Origin: Coniella vitis
Taxonomy: Eukaryota; Ascomycota; Sordariomycetes; Diaporthales; Schizoparmaceae
Reading direction: 5' to 3'
Assembly: GCA_011317545.1 (NCBI GenBank)
Contig: WUJK01000002.1
Span: forward strand, 1,550,001 to 1,614,000
Length of the DNA stretch: 64,000 nt
Below the pieces are notes generated by a model. The model ran no database searches. It was not told where the DNA came from and saw only the letters and a program-made list of their open reading frames with translations. Below are positions 53,698 to 64,000 of this stretch, one piece after another. Each line of letters begins with the position of its first letter. Positions within the stretch are counted from its first letter, which is position 1. A program made the translations under genes and the position numbers.

Positions 53698-55838
53698 GCG
53701 CGACGTGCCTCGTATGCTCCCCGCAAAAGCGGCAGCAATCATACCATGAAATGGGGACATTTGGGCCGTTATGAGCCCAGATTTTGTGAGTCTAGCCCTC
53801 AAGGCCGCGGAGTCAGTCCAGACATGGGGCGGAAACATACCTCTAGTGCCTCTGGGTCCGCCCACTGCGGTCATATGTGTTCTCGTTATCACCTGACAGA
53901 TGTGTAGCATGTGATGACTTGCCCAACCAAGAAGTGTTTGGTGTTGATCTTCTTTGCTGTCTTTTCTGTTTCTCGAGATCCTGCCCCGCGTGGACACAGA
54001 GATCTGCTTGTAGTCTATCTGCGGACTTGGGGCATCTGTCCTTCGGGGGGTGGTAGATGTTAGTATTGGGACATGACCAGGCCGTCGAAGGCAGTCGGTG
54101 GTTTGCTGCTGGTTATCATAGCAACGAACAAGTCGCCACATCCAGCTTGAGAGCATTACGGCGCCCGTCCGGATGTTGACCGCAGCGCCATAGGAGTTCT
54201 CTGGGTCTAATAGAGCAGCACTGGATATTCAAAAGCATCCAGAATTTTGAGTTGGCCATGCTCGCGCCAGAGTGTCAAAACTCCTGTGCTCTACTGCTTA
54301 TCAGATGTAGCTGCGATAATGGTCACCCTAGTCTCAACTCTGTGTTTATACACACTCGGCGTATGATAATGGGGTCCATTTGTCAAAGTACAGCCACCCC
54401 CAGTGGGTGTTGGCCTGACGAATGGCAATGGCTGCATGGCGTCCTGTTGTGCAACGAGACCAAGATGCCTAACTCGTACGTCTGCTTACTTGAGTACTGG
54501 GCCCCTTTTGAACGCACCGGGCAAATAGTAGTATAACTGAGACATTGGGGCGTGTTTGAAGATGGGAATGTAATCTCAGCAACGCCACCATGTACTCTGT
54601 GAGTCTCTTGTGTGCGCCACGTTGTACAAGATAGAATGCTCCATTTCGTCAATGCCGAACGCGCACCGCGAACAATTCATCATCTCGTTTTGGTGAGTGC
54701 AAACGCTGCTGGAGACTTTCATCTGGGGTTCGTTTGCCGCGCTTCGAAGCGGCTCGCATGCGCCCCTGGTCAGCCTATCACGCAAGCCTTCTCAGCAGTT
54801 CAGCATGTCGTAGCGGGACGACTGGGAGTGTGTTACGGGTCTTATGGCTGTCATTTTGTGAGTTTCACCGTAACGTACATCAGTAGCACTGCGGTGGTAT
54901 TATTTTAAGCAAACAGTCGCCAGCAGATGCCAGTTTTCGGGCCCAGCTGGCCTTGCGTGGTGAGGCTCAACCTTTGCATAAGTCTATTCTTAGAGTCAGC
55001 GTGTGGTGAGGCTGAGAAGATGGACGCAAAGCTTGATTGAACGCTATGTCGAACTAGCACAAAACATGTACCTCGGGGTTGCACTCGGTGGGAGGCAGTG
55101 GGCTGACCAAGGCAGGCTTGCTGCAACAAGTGGTCCTTCCGTTTGTGCCGGCTCCCAAGGCACGGCTGCTTCCCCCTTCACTGACCACTTGCTTCTGAGC
55201 AATAGCCGGTGGTGTTCAACGGGACACATATGTGATGTGCCGCTGTGGTTTGGGCCGCGGGCCGGCGAGGCAGGAGAACCACCAGCCACAGCGTGATCTT
55301 GTCCTAGTGAAAGGTGAGTGTGGCTGGTGGTGTCAAGGGCCGTGATATGGAATGTTGTTAACTGATATTCGTCGATATATATAGACCGGGCTTTGTCGCC
55401 ACCAGTCTTTATCAATGTACTGTATGCTTGCACAGTGCATGCGGCGGTGCAGTGGCATAGCACCACCAAGCAATTGCTTGGCGTGGCGTGGCGTGGAGTG
55501 GTCTGATAGTGGTTGGTGGTGTCGGCCAAGATAGAAGTACCATGTACGTCTTCCGCTGGCGGGTAGCGAGGTACCAGACCCGCCAAAATACGCCGTACCA
55601 GAGTCTCAGAGTGCCCTAGCGCCCAGGTACCGGAGGAGCACGGAGCCTATTACCTGTCAGCAATTGCATCGTGTCTGAGTCTGAATTTACACACAGTGCA
55701 CGCTAAAGAGTGTCCATGTGCTTTGTCACGTCACTGCCAGTCAGCCTTTTTGCTTTGGGCTCCTGACGATCACCCCGGAACTCGACATAGTTTGTGAGAT
55801 CTACATATCTAGTGTTTGCTAGCGGATGAACCGTCCCG

Positions 55839-55878
<40 letters not shown>
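55839..55878 (+). repeat. A40 homopolymer
   Basis: Forty consecutive A, the longest mononucleotide run in the window, in gene-poor DNA. I see no flanking duplication or retroelement. Confidence 0.9.
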
Positions 55879-55882
<4 letters not shown>

Positions 55883-57337
55883 GAGCCCAGTGCCAGAGCA
55901 AAAAAATGTTGCGTTGAGCCGAAGACAAAAAAACCGGACGTACTACCAATGTAGGTAACCATAGTGCAACCATGCACACTGTGGGCCTAATACATGAGAG
56001 ACGAAGACAGACAAGACGGCATGATCCAGAGCAGCATCAAGCAATCTTATTCCCATCCTTCCTCCTACATAGTGCAACACGTCCAGACAAGGCGGGCAGC
56101 ACATCCAACAGGTCCTGGGTCATTTCGCAGAGGCACTTCCGGCGTACCATTTTCGGTGCGTCGGCCCTCGAGTCAGCCAGTCAGAAGCGTCGAGCCAACG
56201 CTCATGGGTGGGGGGCCAATCACCAGCGCACGCCAACCACGCACGCAGCAAGGCCTACCCCAGTCCCTTGTACGCAGCCACTTATAGCTACGTACCCTTG
56301 TGGCAGGGCAGAGCCTGGCGGGATGCTGCTTCCTTGGAAGATGGCTTTCTTTTCTTGTTGATGAATGAACTTTCAAGATTGGCTTTCGACTTGACTTTGC
56401 ACCTGTTGTGGCTGGGCTGCTGTGCGTCTCCGACATTTGATCTTTTCCCCCACGCCTTGACAGTATCAGTATTAGCAGACTTCCCTCTGATTTGGTATGC
56501 CAAAGGTTGCATAAACCAACTGGCGGTGCATGCGCAGGCGAGGTCGCTCCTTCCCGCGTTCTTTCCTTGTCCCTTGTCCGCCTTGCTCTTGGTCGTGCTT
56601 GCCCTCTTTTAACCTTCTGCCTGCGCGCCCTTACTTGGCATAGTACTTGGTCCGTCTTGTCACCGCCCAGACTTGCGAGACACACAAAGTCCCCACCGCC
56701 GCTGGCCTTCATCTCGACGCTGGGCCACAACCGCAGAGGAAACCTACGACTCTTTTCTTAGCAACTTTCCGCTTCGAGCCTTGCTTCCATCCGCCACCGC
56801 CGCACCGGGCGAAGAGACGGCACGGAGCCAGTCGGATAGACTGACTGATTCACCCATCGATTGACTCGCTCGGTAGCGGAAACCAAAAAGTCTACATAGT
56901 AGCTAGCAAAGCCCAAAAGAGCACGGTCCCACGCACTTCGATCGCCAACTGGAAACGCTTCGATAAAGGGAGAGCTCGGACCAAACCTTTGGGAGGGAAG
57001 CCAGGAAAACCAACGACCCACTCGTTGTCACCCAAATTCTACACCGTTCCCATCGCCGCTTAACCGTCTCTGGCTGCCCTGTCACGCCTGTTGTGGTTGC
57101 TCTCGAAGCTCGACATCCGCCCGACCCTGTGCGTCAGTTGTCCCTTCTCAAACCACCTCTCCGCCCTTTTCAACCGGTGTCGCCTTGCTGCTACGTGCAC
57201 CCTTCGACCACACACATACACTTGCCTCTGGGCTCAGCAATTGCTCCTCTGGTTCCAGTTCGTGCGACGGCCGACCAGACAGGCCGCTCGCTTGCCAACA
57301 TCTCCAATACGTCGGCATTTTTGGGGGCCTGGACAAG

Positions 57338-58492
57338 ATGGGGTCGACGCAATTCGGAAATTTCGGCGTAAGTACTTGGGCCTAGCAGTCCCTTTCACTT
57401 GTCCGCCAGAGCCAATTCGGTATGCTAACAAGCCTTCTTGCCCTCCATAGGACTTTTGCCGCGATTCGACGCTTCCTGTCTGCAACCTTCTCTCGACAGC
57501 GCATAACCAGAGCGGAGGATGGGACACAGCCAACAGCTGCCAGTTGGTGGGCATCCCCTTAAGTGGCGGAAGACATTTGGGCAACCTGGGTACGTTTTTG
57601 CGTTGCGGGACGGCACGGCACGCCACGGCACACGCTGCCAACACTAGTCCTCCTCGACTAACGAATTTGGCAGGCTCGATCATATTATGTGGCTTTGCGA
57701 TCCTCATCAGCATTTATCTGATTTTGCGCTCGGAAAGGAAGCGCGCGGCTGTCGGTAGAAGGTATGGAACCCATTGTCATTGCTAAGCGGTTTCCCTTTG
57801 CTCTTTGATCAGCCCCCTTGTCGCGTGCAAAATTGCTAAAGCACGACAGGGAAATGCAACTTTTCCTCTTCGGCTACATCATCATATCGATATGCGAGAT
57901 CTTCACTGTCGGCGAATTTCCACTAGAGTCCCGCGTTCGCGTCGCCTTTACTGGGATACACATTGGCTTCATCATTGCGACAACATGGATTCTCATGCTC
58001 AACGCCGTCATTGGGTACCAGATCCTAGACGACGGGACACCGGTCTCTCTAGCTTTGCTGCTGGGCTCCGCCGCCGTTCTCCTCGTCGGCACAGGCTACA
58101 TCGCCCTCGATACCGGCTTCCAATGGACAGGCTACTGGAACTCGAGTTACGACGGCCCCGACTACCGCAACATTGCTCTCTACGTCCTGTACCAGCTCAT
58201 CCCACTCGTTTTTCTCGTGGCCTTTTATGTGCTGGAGGCGATTTTGGTGTTGCGAGTGCTGGGTGAGACGAGACCCATGATCTACCTCACCGCTGCAGCC
58301 GTCCTTTTCGCCATTGGTCAAGTTTTCAATTACGCTGTCAGCTCTCACATTTGCAGCGGCACCAGCGGCAAGATCGACGGCGCGCTCTTTCAGACTCTTT
58401 TCACCCTTTTGTCGGTTGTCATGGTCTGGGTTTTCTGGTCGTCCATCACCGAAGATGACTGGCCCATGACGGCCGCAAATACATATCCATAA
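57338..58492 (+). CDS. CHS7: Chitin synthase export chaperone CHS7
   Basis: CHS7 is an ER membrane protein needed to export class IV chitin synthase (Chs3 type) to the cell surface. Exons 57338-57367, 57451-57589, 57674-57761 and 57850-58492 join in frame to give 299 residues, the expected length. Family motifs are clear: FCRDSTLPVCNL, CQLVGIPLSGGRHLGNLGSI, YLILRSERKRAAVGRREMQL, FTGIHIGFIIATTWILMLNA, TGYIALDTGF, and the terminal VWVFWSSITEDDWPM. Seven membrane spans are expected. The mini first exon of ten codons is preceded by a long pyrimidine-rich leader. Nothing is missing. With the GH76 enzyme and the COG subunit, it ties this window to cell-wall building. Confidence 0.96.
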
Positions 58493-59844
58493 TCAGTAAT
58501 TGATATATGGTGCCACCTCTGGTATCCCGTTTTCCTTTATTTTACATCTTCTTTCTTTAGCGTTATAATGATACCAGCGAATTGGATGGCCGACGGAGAA
58601 TGGCACAAGGGGCAGTTGGCCGGATAATCTATACCCAGCGATTCGATGATAATGTGGATATGATAGAATATCAATACCCGCCCTTGAAGCTATCCTCTTG
58701 TTATTTTGACAAAAAGAAGAATGAACGATATCTATATATGTATCTATACATGTTCACATCTTGGTCACTTTCGGGAGCTCCGTGTCAATGTAAGACGAAT
58801 TCTGGATTGAATTCGTGGAGGCACGAGCACCACCATTTGCGAGGCAACAATAAATGGTGCTCGGGTTACTACAGTCGAGATACGAACACCACGGGCGATA
58901 TGAGCTCCAGGGTAGTGATGGTGAAAAAGACCAAGAACGTTTGAGTTCTTGATATCCGTGTGGATGCACCATGTGTATAGGTACGGTAGGTCGGACTTTG
59001 GGTCTCCAGCCGACAAGGAGGCTGAAGGATGGTTTTTCTTGGTAGCTGGTAGCCTAGTCTCGAACTACCGGTGGATATAGAGTTCTCGGCCTTGACGGTC
59101 TTGACTCGGGGATATATTATGCACTGACTATTTGTCATAAAAGTTTAAAACCATAGAGCAGAGTTCTTAGAAAAGATTGTTGTGATTGTTCTCTCTTCTG
59201 GCTAAAACAAATAGGGACTGTTGCTGGCATCCAGACTTGATGAACTGTAAAAAATGTCCTCGCTTCTACATTTGATTCTATATGTTGTGCAACAACACTT
59301 CTCAGTAGCTACTGCTGACATATACTCGATGTACAGAACCTAAGAAAGCCAAGGGAAAAAAAACAAGACATTCCCTCGCATTCCTATAGGCTCTGCTATT
59401 TATAGCCAATCTCATCAACTGACACCCTTCTTCCATTTCATTTGGACACATCTGTCAGCGGCTAGCCGGATTAGGGAGTATATCTGATGGTGGATGGTTT
59501 GCATGGTGGTGAATTAATATGCGGGGGGCTTTGTTTGTTGATTGGGCATATGGAGAATGGGAGGATGGGTTGGTTGTGAGATGTACCAGATAACATTGGT
59601 GGGTTGGGTTGGGGCGGGCAAACGGCTCGATTGTATGTATCAAGCATGTTGGTAAGTCTGGTTGTCATCCTTCAAATCAAATCCACTGGGCACTGATATA
59701 ACTATTATGGTGACTATCTCTTCTATTTGCGTTCCCTAGTTATATTTTTTTCCTTTGCCACATATCTAGCGAGGTAGATAGAAAGCTAGCTGAACCACCA
59801 CCACCAAAAAAAAAAAAAAAAAAAAAAGAGCGTCAGACAAAGTG
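58493..59844. other. Convergent 3' region
   Basis: About 1.35 kb between facing stop codons, longer than other convergent gaps in this window. It is AT-rich, with an A22 run at 59806-59827 next to the FAOX stop. I see no gene. Confidence 0.45.
59806..59827 (+). repeat. A22 homopolymer
   Basis: Twenty-two A just outside the 3' end of the oxidase gene; on the gene's own strand this is a T tract about 20 bases after the stop. Confidence 0.9.
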
Positions 59845-61842
59845 TCAAGGACTGGAGGCCGCCTTGCCATCGCCATCGTGGTTCCATCCTGGCATATCCG
59901 CGAGGTCCTGTGCCTGTGCTGCGCGCGTGGATTTCCGCGCATCACCGGTGCCAGGTCGCCAGCGCCATGTGTGTGCCAGTTCCTCGGCCAGGTGGCCCTC
60001 GAGGAGGTCGACGACGTGTTTGCCTATGCTGGGGAGGAGCTTGAATGTGTGTCTGTTTGGGTTTTAGAAAAGAAAAAAAAGAAAAGAAAAATTTGGCTCG
60101 TTAGTGAAAAGGCAGCAAAAGACCAAAAAAAAGACAAGGTCTTCTAAAAACAGAAAAAGGAGAAGACCGAGAAGGAGGAAAAAAAAAAAAAAAACACTCA
60201 CCCACTATCTCCCGTAGCAAGCACAAAATTCCTCCACCGCGGATGCTCACACACCAGCAGCGACGAGTCCGCCGTGTCCGTACACCAGCACAGCGCCCGG
60301 TTGAACAGCTCCCTGTCCTTGAACCGGGGCAGGTACGTCGCGAGGGCCCTGCGGATCGACGCCTCGGACGCGTCCGGGTACGTGTCTGTGGGGTGTTTGG
60401 CGTGCGAGCGCGGCACCGAGAGGGGCCCGGGGGCCGCGGCGCCGCAGGGCTGCTGCTGGGGCTTGTAGCGCGTGAAGCCCGGGAACTCGTCGCAGATTTT
60501 GATGACGCCCTGGGCGGTGGGCTCGAAGAAGAAGCCAATGTCGCCGTGGTAGATGACGGGGTGGTGTTTGTAGGCGAGGGCTTCGGTGGGGGTGAGGCGG
60601 ATGTGGGCGTAGACCCAGGCCTGTGGAATATGTTCGTCAGTCTCTTTCTTTTGGGGTCTTGGATGATAGAATAGTGACCCCTTGGGAAAGTTTGATCGTT
60701 GAGGCGAGCACTAGATGAACAGAAGAGATGGATGTTGGATGAACCCACCTTGGAACAGCACTGATCTTCCAGATCGACGAGAACAGGACTCCATGCGCCG
60801 GCTGCGAGGGCGACTTTATCCGCGTAGTATTTCGTTCCGTCTTCTGTCTCGACGCCGATACAGGTTTTCTGCTCACTCTCATCGTCTTCTGCGAACAGAG
60901 GACGCTTGAAGGAGCCAGCGCTGTCGGTGTGGTATTTTGTTTTGGCAAGTTAGCATTTGATAATGGACGTCGAGTCTCTTCCCCAAGAAAACATCAGGAT
61001 GAGGCTGTGTTTGATGAGCGAGATGGAGGACAGAAAGAAGACTCAAACAGGTTGTTGCCCAACAACCAGTTACTCACCCGCCAAAACCAAACTGAACGCC
61101 CTGGTCGCGGCAGTACTCGCCAATAGCGTTGATTGCCTTTGCAGCAGCGAGCCATCCTCCATTACGGCTGTAGAGAGCCTTCCAACCCTAAGGATATCAA
61201 AGCCCAGAAGCCTCAGTAAATCAAGAAAAGAGGGGTGAAAAAGAGACAATATAAAGCACAGGGAAGCAAGGAACGTTGGAGTAGGACGGGAACAAGCCCC
61301 CCAAACCTTTATGTTCTCTCGAGGGAGCAGCGGTGCTTTGGCCAGCAGTTGGTCCTCGTTGTCCAGCCATTCGTGCCCTTCTTGCAGGCCATTCTCGACG
61401 AGGGTGTCGTATTCGCGGCGCAGTGCCTCGATGCCTTTGGGGGACACCTCACAGTCGATCTGTTGTGCCATTCTTAAATCAGCGCCTGATGGCAGAGACG
61501 GCTTACGAAATAATATCCATGTGTAATATACATATATATATAGACACAAAAATTACATACCCTCCCTGTCCTGTGGAAAAAGGGCTGAAACAGCGCATCA
61601 TGATCCCACATATCCACAGCCTCCAGGCTGAGCTGGATCTCGGCCTTGCTCGACACGCGGATGCCCATAATCTTGTTGAGGTCGTTGCCAGCCGACTGGG
61701 CTGAGGGGAAGGGGTAGACGTCGAGGACGGTGATGTTCTGGGGCGTGTAGCCGGCGCGGATCAGGTGCAGGGCCGTGGAGGAGCCAATGGTGCCGGCGCC
61801 GCCAACGACGACGACGCGGGTGGAGGCGCGGAGACTGGTCAT
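59845..61842 (-). CDS. Fructosyl amino acid oxidase (amadoriase), FAD-dependent
   Basis: This enzyme oxidises fructosyl amino acids (Amadori products), releasing glucosone, the amino acid and peroxide. Six exons (61842-61561, 61459-61307, 61187-61078, 60920-60749, 60620-60202, 60052-59845) give 447 residues, normal for the family. The N-terminal FAD fold has VVVGGAGTIGSSTALHL. Other marks are DCEVSPKGIEALRREYDTL, WKALYSRNGGWLAAAKAINA, ALAAGAWSP, and the hallmark CWCTDTADSSLLVCEHP with LATGDSGHTFKLLPSIGKHV, where the cysteine linked to FAD is expected. The last exon ends DGDGKAASSP, without the SKL-type peroxisomal signal many relatives have. Exon 5 ends next to a 16-A run. Minus-strand order with the GH76 gene is incidental as far as I can tell. 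Confidence 0.92.
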
Positions 61843-62311
61843 TGTGTGGTGTGTGGTGATGGATGTTGACGAGGGAAACCGCAAAGACCAGCAGCGCCCA
61901 GAGCGCACGCTTGAGCAAGCAAGTCTTTGGGGGCGGCAGCATCTGCTGTGGAGTTGTGCCAAGGACCGCCGGACATTGGACATGGGATGTATTCGGAGAA
62001 TGTTCTCCGTATCGTGCCATCCACGCTTCCGGCAATCTTGCTTGCCAGTGGGGGTTTTGAGTTGGTAACTGAATGAGATATGCGACATCTGACGTCTCCA
62101 AAAGTAATAGCCTCCATGGTATACCGTAGTAGTGATATGTATGTATATTCCCAACTCCGAACTCCCAACTCCCAACGCCGTGCCGTGCCATGCCATGCCA
62201 TGCCATGATCCACGATGCAGTATCTAGCCAGTGAGTCAGCCAGCCAGTTAGTCAGCCAGCCAGTTAGTCAGCCAGTCAGTCAGCCAGTCAGCCAGCCCAC
62301 CCAAAATCCCC
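61843..62311. promoter_or_regulatory. FAOX promoter and GH76 3' region with three tandem repeats
   Basis: This gap holds the upstream region of the oxidase gene and the 3' end of the GH76 gene (both minus strand). Within 150 bases there are an AACTCCC-type repeat (about 62149-62176), a TGCCA/TGCCG repeat (about 62180-62207), and an AGCCAGT/TAGTC repeat (about 62222-62299). Confidence 0.6.
62222..62299 (+). repeat. Imperfect AGCCAGT(T/C)AGTC tandem repeat
   Basis: The plus strand runs through AGCCAGT, TAGTC and AGTCAGCC blocks with small variations for about 78 bases, right after the TGCCA repeat and before the GH76 stop codon. Confidence 0.85.
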
Positions 62312-63972
62312 TCAGTCCTTGACCATAAAAGCACACCCAGCCAGCAGCCCGCCAATCGTCGCCATCGTCACAAACACAGCGCCCGCGCGATCGCCCGTGG
62401 TGATGGCCGCCAGCGTCGTCAGCGAGTCCTCCGTCTTGGACAGGCCCGCCGAGGCATCGCCCGTCGACGTGCCGCCGTCGTTGTCCGAGTACAGCGCCGG
62501 CGCCCACGCCATCACCTGCGAGTAGAAGACGGCCGACAGCGCCGCCATCTGCTGGCCCACGCCGCTCGAGCCGTCCCACGCCGCGCCGTCCACCCACTTC
62601 AGCCCGCACGCCGTGCCGCTGAGCCCCTTGTACCCGTCCGCGGCCGTCGCCGTGCCGCCACACTGCAGCGCCGCCTGCGCCGCCGAGGCCGCCAGCAGGC
62701 CCGAGATGGTGTCCCACGTGTGCGACGCCAGCTGCGCCGTGCCCGCCAGCCAGCGGACCAGGTACGCCTTGAAGCTGAGCGAGTCGGTCGTGCACACCCC
62801 CTGCGGCTCGCACGCCGCCTCGTACAGCACGCTGTCGTTGTTGAAAAAGTACGCCTCGGTGCGCGCCAGGATCCCGTCCACGCGCGTCTTCCACTTGGCC
62901 TGCTCGGTGCCGTTGGTCATGTTGTACATGGCCGCCGCGCCGTGCAGCCAGATGCCCGCGTTGTACGTCCACTGCGTCTTGTCGATCTCGGTGCAGTTGC
63001 CCGTGCCCGTCGTCGTGCCCGACCCGAACCCGGCGCCGTCGTAGATGTTGTACTCGGCGTCGATGAAGCCAATGTCCTCCATCCAGTCGTAGACGGTGTT
63101 GGCCCACGCCGCGTACGTCTCGTTGCCCGTGTACCGCGCGAGGCGCGCGCCAATGTTGAAAAAACACCCGTTGGCAATCGAGTTCTTGTACGTGTAGCCG
63201 TTGTTGAAGGACCAGATCTGCCAGCGCAGCCCGCCGTTGCAGTCGCCCGTGTCCCAGCGCGTCGCGTACTCGTTGAAGACGGCCTGCACGAGCGCCAGCC
63301 ATTGCACGCCGCCCACCGACGTGTCGTTTGGGTTGAGGAAGTTGACTTCGGCCGCGGCCATGGCGGCGAGCGCCCAGAAGCCTTGGCTGTTGGTGTCTTG
63401 TCGTCAGCGTGTTTTTTCTTTCTTCTTTTCCAAAGGGACAAAAAAAAAGAAGAGAGCAACAAACTCGTCATTTCCCTCGTCCTTGGTCTGGTTGGCAGGC
63501 ATGAAATCATTATCATCGCCGACTTGGTGCTGCAGTGCAGTAAACGTCTCATTGACATAGTCCTCGTCTCCTGTATACGCCCAGTAGTCCACCATGGCGC
63601 CAAACATGGCTCCAGCCTCCCACCCTGTAGATGATGTGCGTGGTGATCAGTACTAGCAAGGCTCGGAGAAAGGGAAACAACCAGACAGAACACACAGTAA
63701 TACGGATCGGGCAAGTTGCCAGGCACATCGCCAGTGTTGTTGCCCGTATAGTATTTCATCAGGCCGTACGCTATCGTCTTGGCTCCCGCCTTGATGGACG
63801 CTGGGCAGCGTGTTAGCAGGCTTGGTCGTGACAAAGCAATGGGCAGTGATAAGTGGGTGGGTAGCCTGCTCAACATACTCTCTGAAGTCCAGTCGATATC
63901 GACCTCGGCCGAGACGAGCGGTACAGCCGCGGCTGCCAACCATACGGAGAGGGCTGTCAATGGCTTCATCAT
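62312..63972 (-). CDS. GH76 mannan endo-1,6-alpha-mannosidase, DFG5/DCW1 type, GPI-anchored
   Basis: DFG5/DCW1 proteins transfer GPI-anchored mannoproteins into the cell wall. Exons 63972-63879, 63800-63696, 63624-63465 and 63386-62312 stay in phase and give 477 residues. A signal peptide ([20 protein letters not shown]) is followed by the GH76 core: [71 protein letters not shown], and later [16 protein letters not shown]. Several NxT/S sites are present. A hydrophobic C-terminus ([19 protein letters not shown]) follows a Ser/Thr-rich region, as in a GPI signal. The first 28 bases upstream of the ATG are all that is seen of its promoter. The last exon is strikingly GC-rich compared with the rest of the window. 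Acidic residues near DDQGFW fit the catalytic region of the family. Confidence 0.92.
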
Positions 63973-64000
63973 GACTGTTGTATGTTCCCCCGACGATGGG

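Larger units (their letters stand above)
53048..57337. other. Largest gene-poor region, with duplication and A40 tract
   Basis: About 4.3 kb between divergent genes. It holds an inverted repeat (53180-53234), a 71-bp tandem duplication, a short GGCGT repeat near 55482-55496, the A40 tract, and a pyrimidine-rich promoter/5' UTR before CHS7. A TACATAGTA (minus-strand TACTATGTA) is at 56893. The overlapping ORFs on both strands have no family resemblance, so I report no gene. Confidence 0.5.

Noticed and set aside
55044..55586. 180-residue minus-strand ORF
   Set aside because: Composition of Ala/Ser/His/Thr without any motif; overlaps other ORFs in gene-poor, repeat-containing DNA.
60101..60748. 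215-residue minus-strand ORF with Ser/Arg/Pro runs
   Set aside because: It is a shifted reading of FAOX exon 5, which encodes family motifs in the other frame.
62280..63302. 340-residue frame antiparallel-phase to the GH76 exon
   Set aside because: Its Arg/Gly/His-rich translation is the +1 shadow of the GC-rich GH76 coding exon.

Overview
The window looks like nuclear DNA of a filamentous ascomycete (Pezizomycotina, most likely a sordariomycete; Hypocreales is a guess). Genes are broken by short introns with GT...AG ends and CTAAC/CTGAC branch points, intergenic DNA is rich in microsatellites and homopolymers, and several genes are typical of moulds: CHS7, a GH76 DFG5/DCW1 cell-wall enzyme, a fructosyl amino acid oxidase, an STL1-like sugar transporter and a RasGEF. 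I assembled exon models by hand from ORFs, splice signals, reading phase and family conservation. No sequence search was run.

Layout. 1-17.7 kb is dense housekeeping: the 3' end of an unknown gene, arginyl-tRNA-protein transferase ATE1, a mitochondrial protein, exosome subunit RRP42, a second mitochondrial protein with a GC-AG intron, cytochrome c, the ribosome-biogenesis AAA ATPase RIX7, a disordered orphan, a HIT zinc-finger protein and the iron-sulfur scaffold NFU1. 18.6-30.4 kb has a small six-cysteine secreted protein, a RasGEF that also carries a Ras-like P-loop domain, a SLAC1/TDT-type anion transporter with an 8-nt microexon, an unrecognised 570-residue protein and a 65-residue membrane protein. 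31.2-37.4 kb has mitoribosomal uS5m, DASH subunit DAD3, a COG-complex subunit and a mitochondrial carrier.

37.4-42 kb is a gene-poor, decayed stretch holding a broken N-terminal DUF7708-type domain, as found in fungal NLR-like (STAND) proteins. 42-48.3 kb has a LYR-motif mitochondrial protein, an eight-exon protein with a split cysteine cluster and homopolymeric tails, and an STL1-like MFS transporter with a long N-terminal extension. 48.3-57.3 kb is again gene-poor: one secreted eight-cysteine protein, a 71-bp tandem duplication, a hairpin and a 40-base A tract. 57.3-64 kb has CHS7 (chitin synthase export), a fructosyl amino acid oxidase and the GH76 enzyme.

The genes do not form a biosynthetic cluster. 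The themes that recur are mitochondria (at least seven products) and the secretory pathway and cell wall (COG, CHS7, GH76). The most unusual non-coding signal is a 9-mer, TACTATGTA, found at 16 sites, all outside coding exons.
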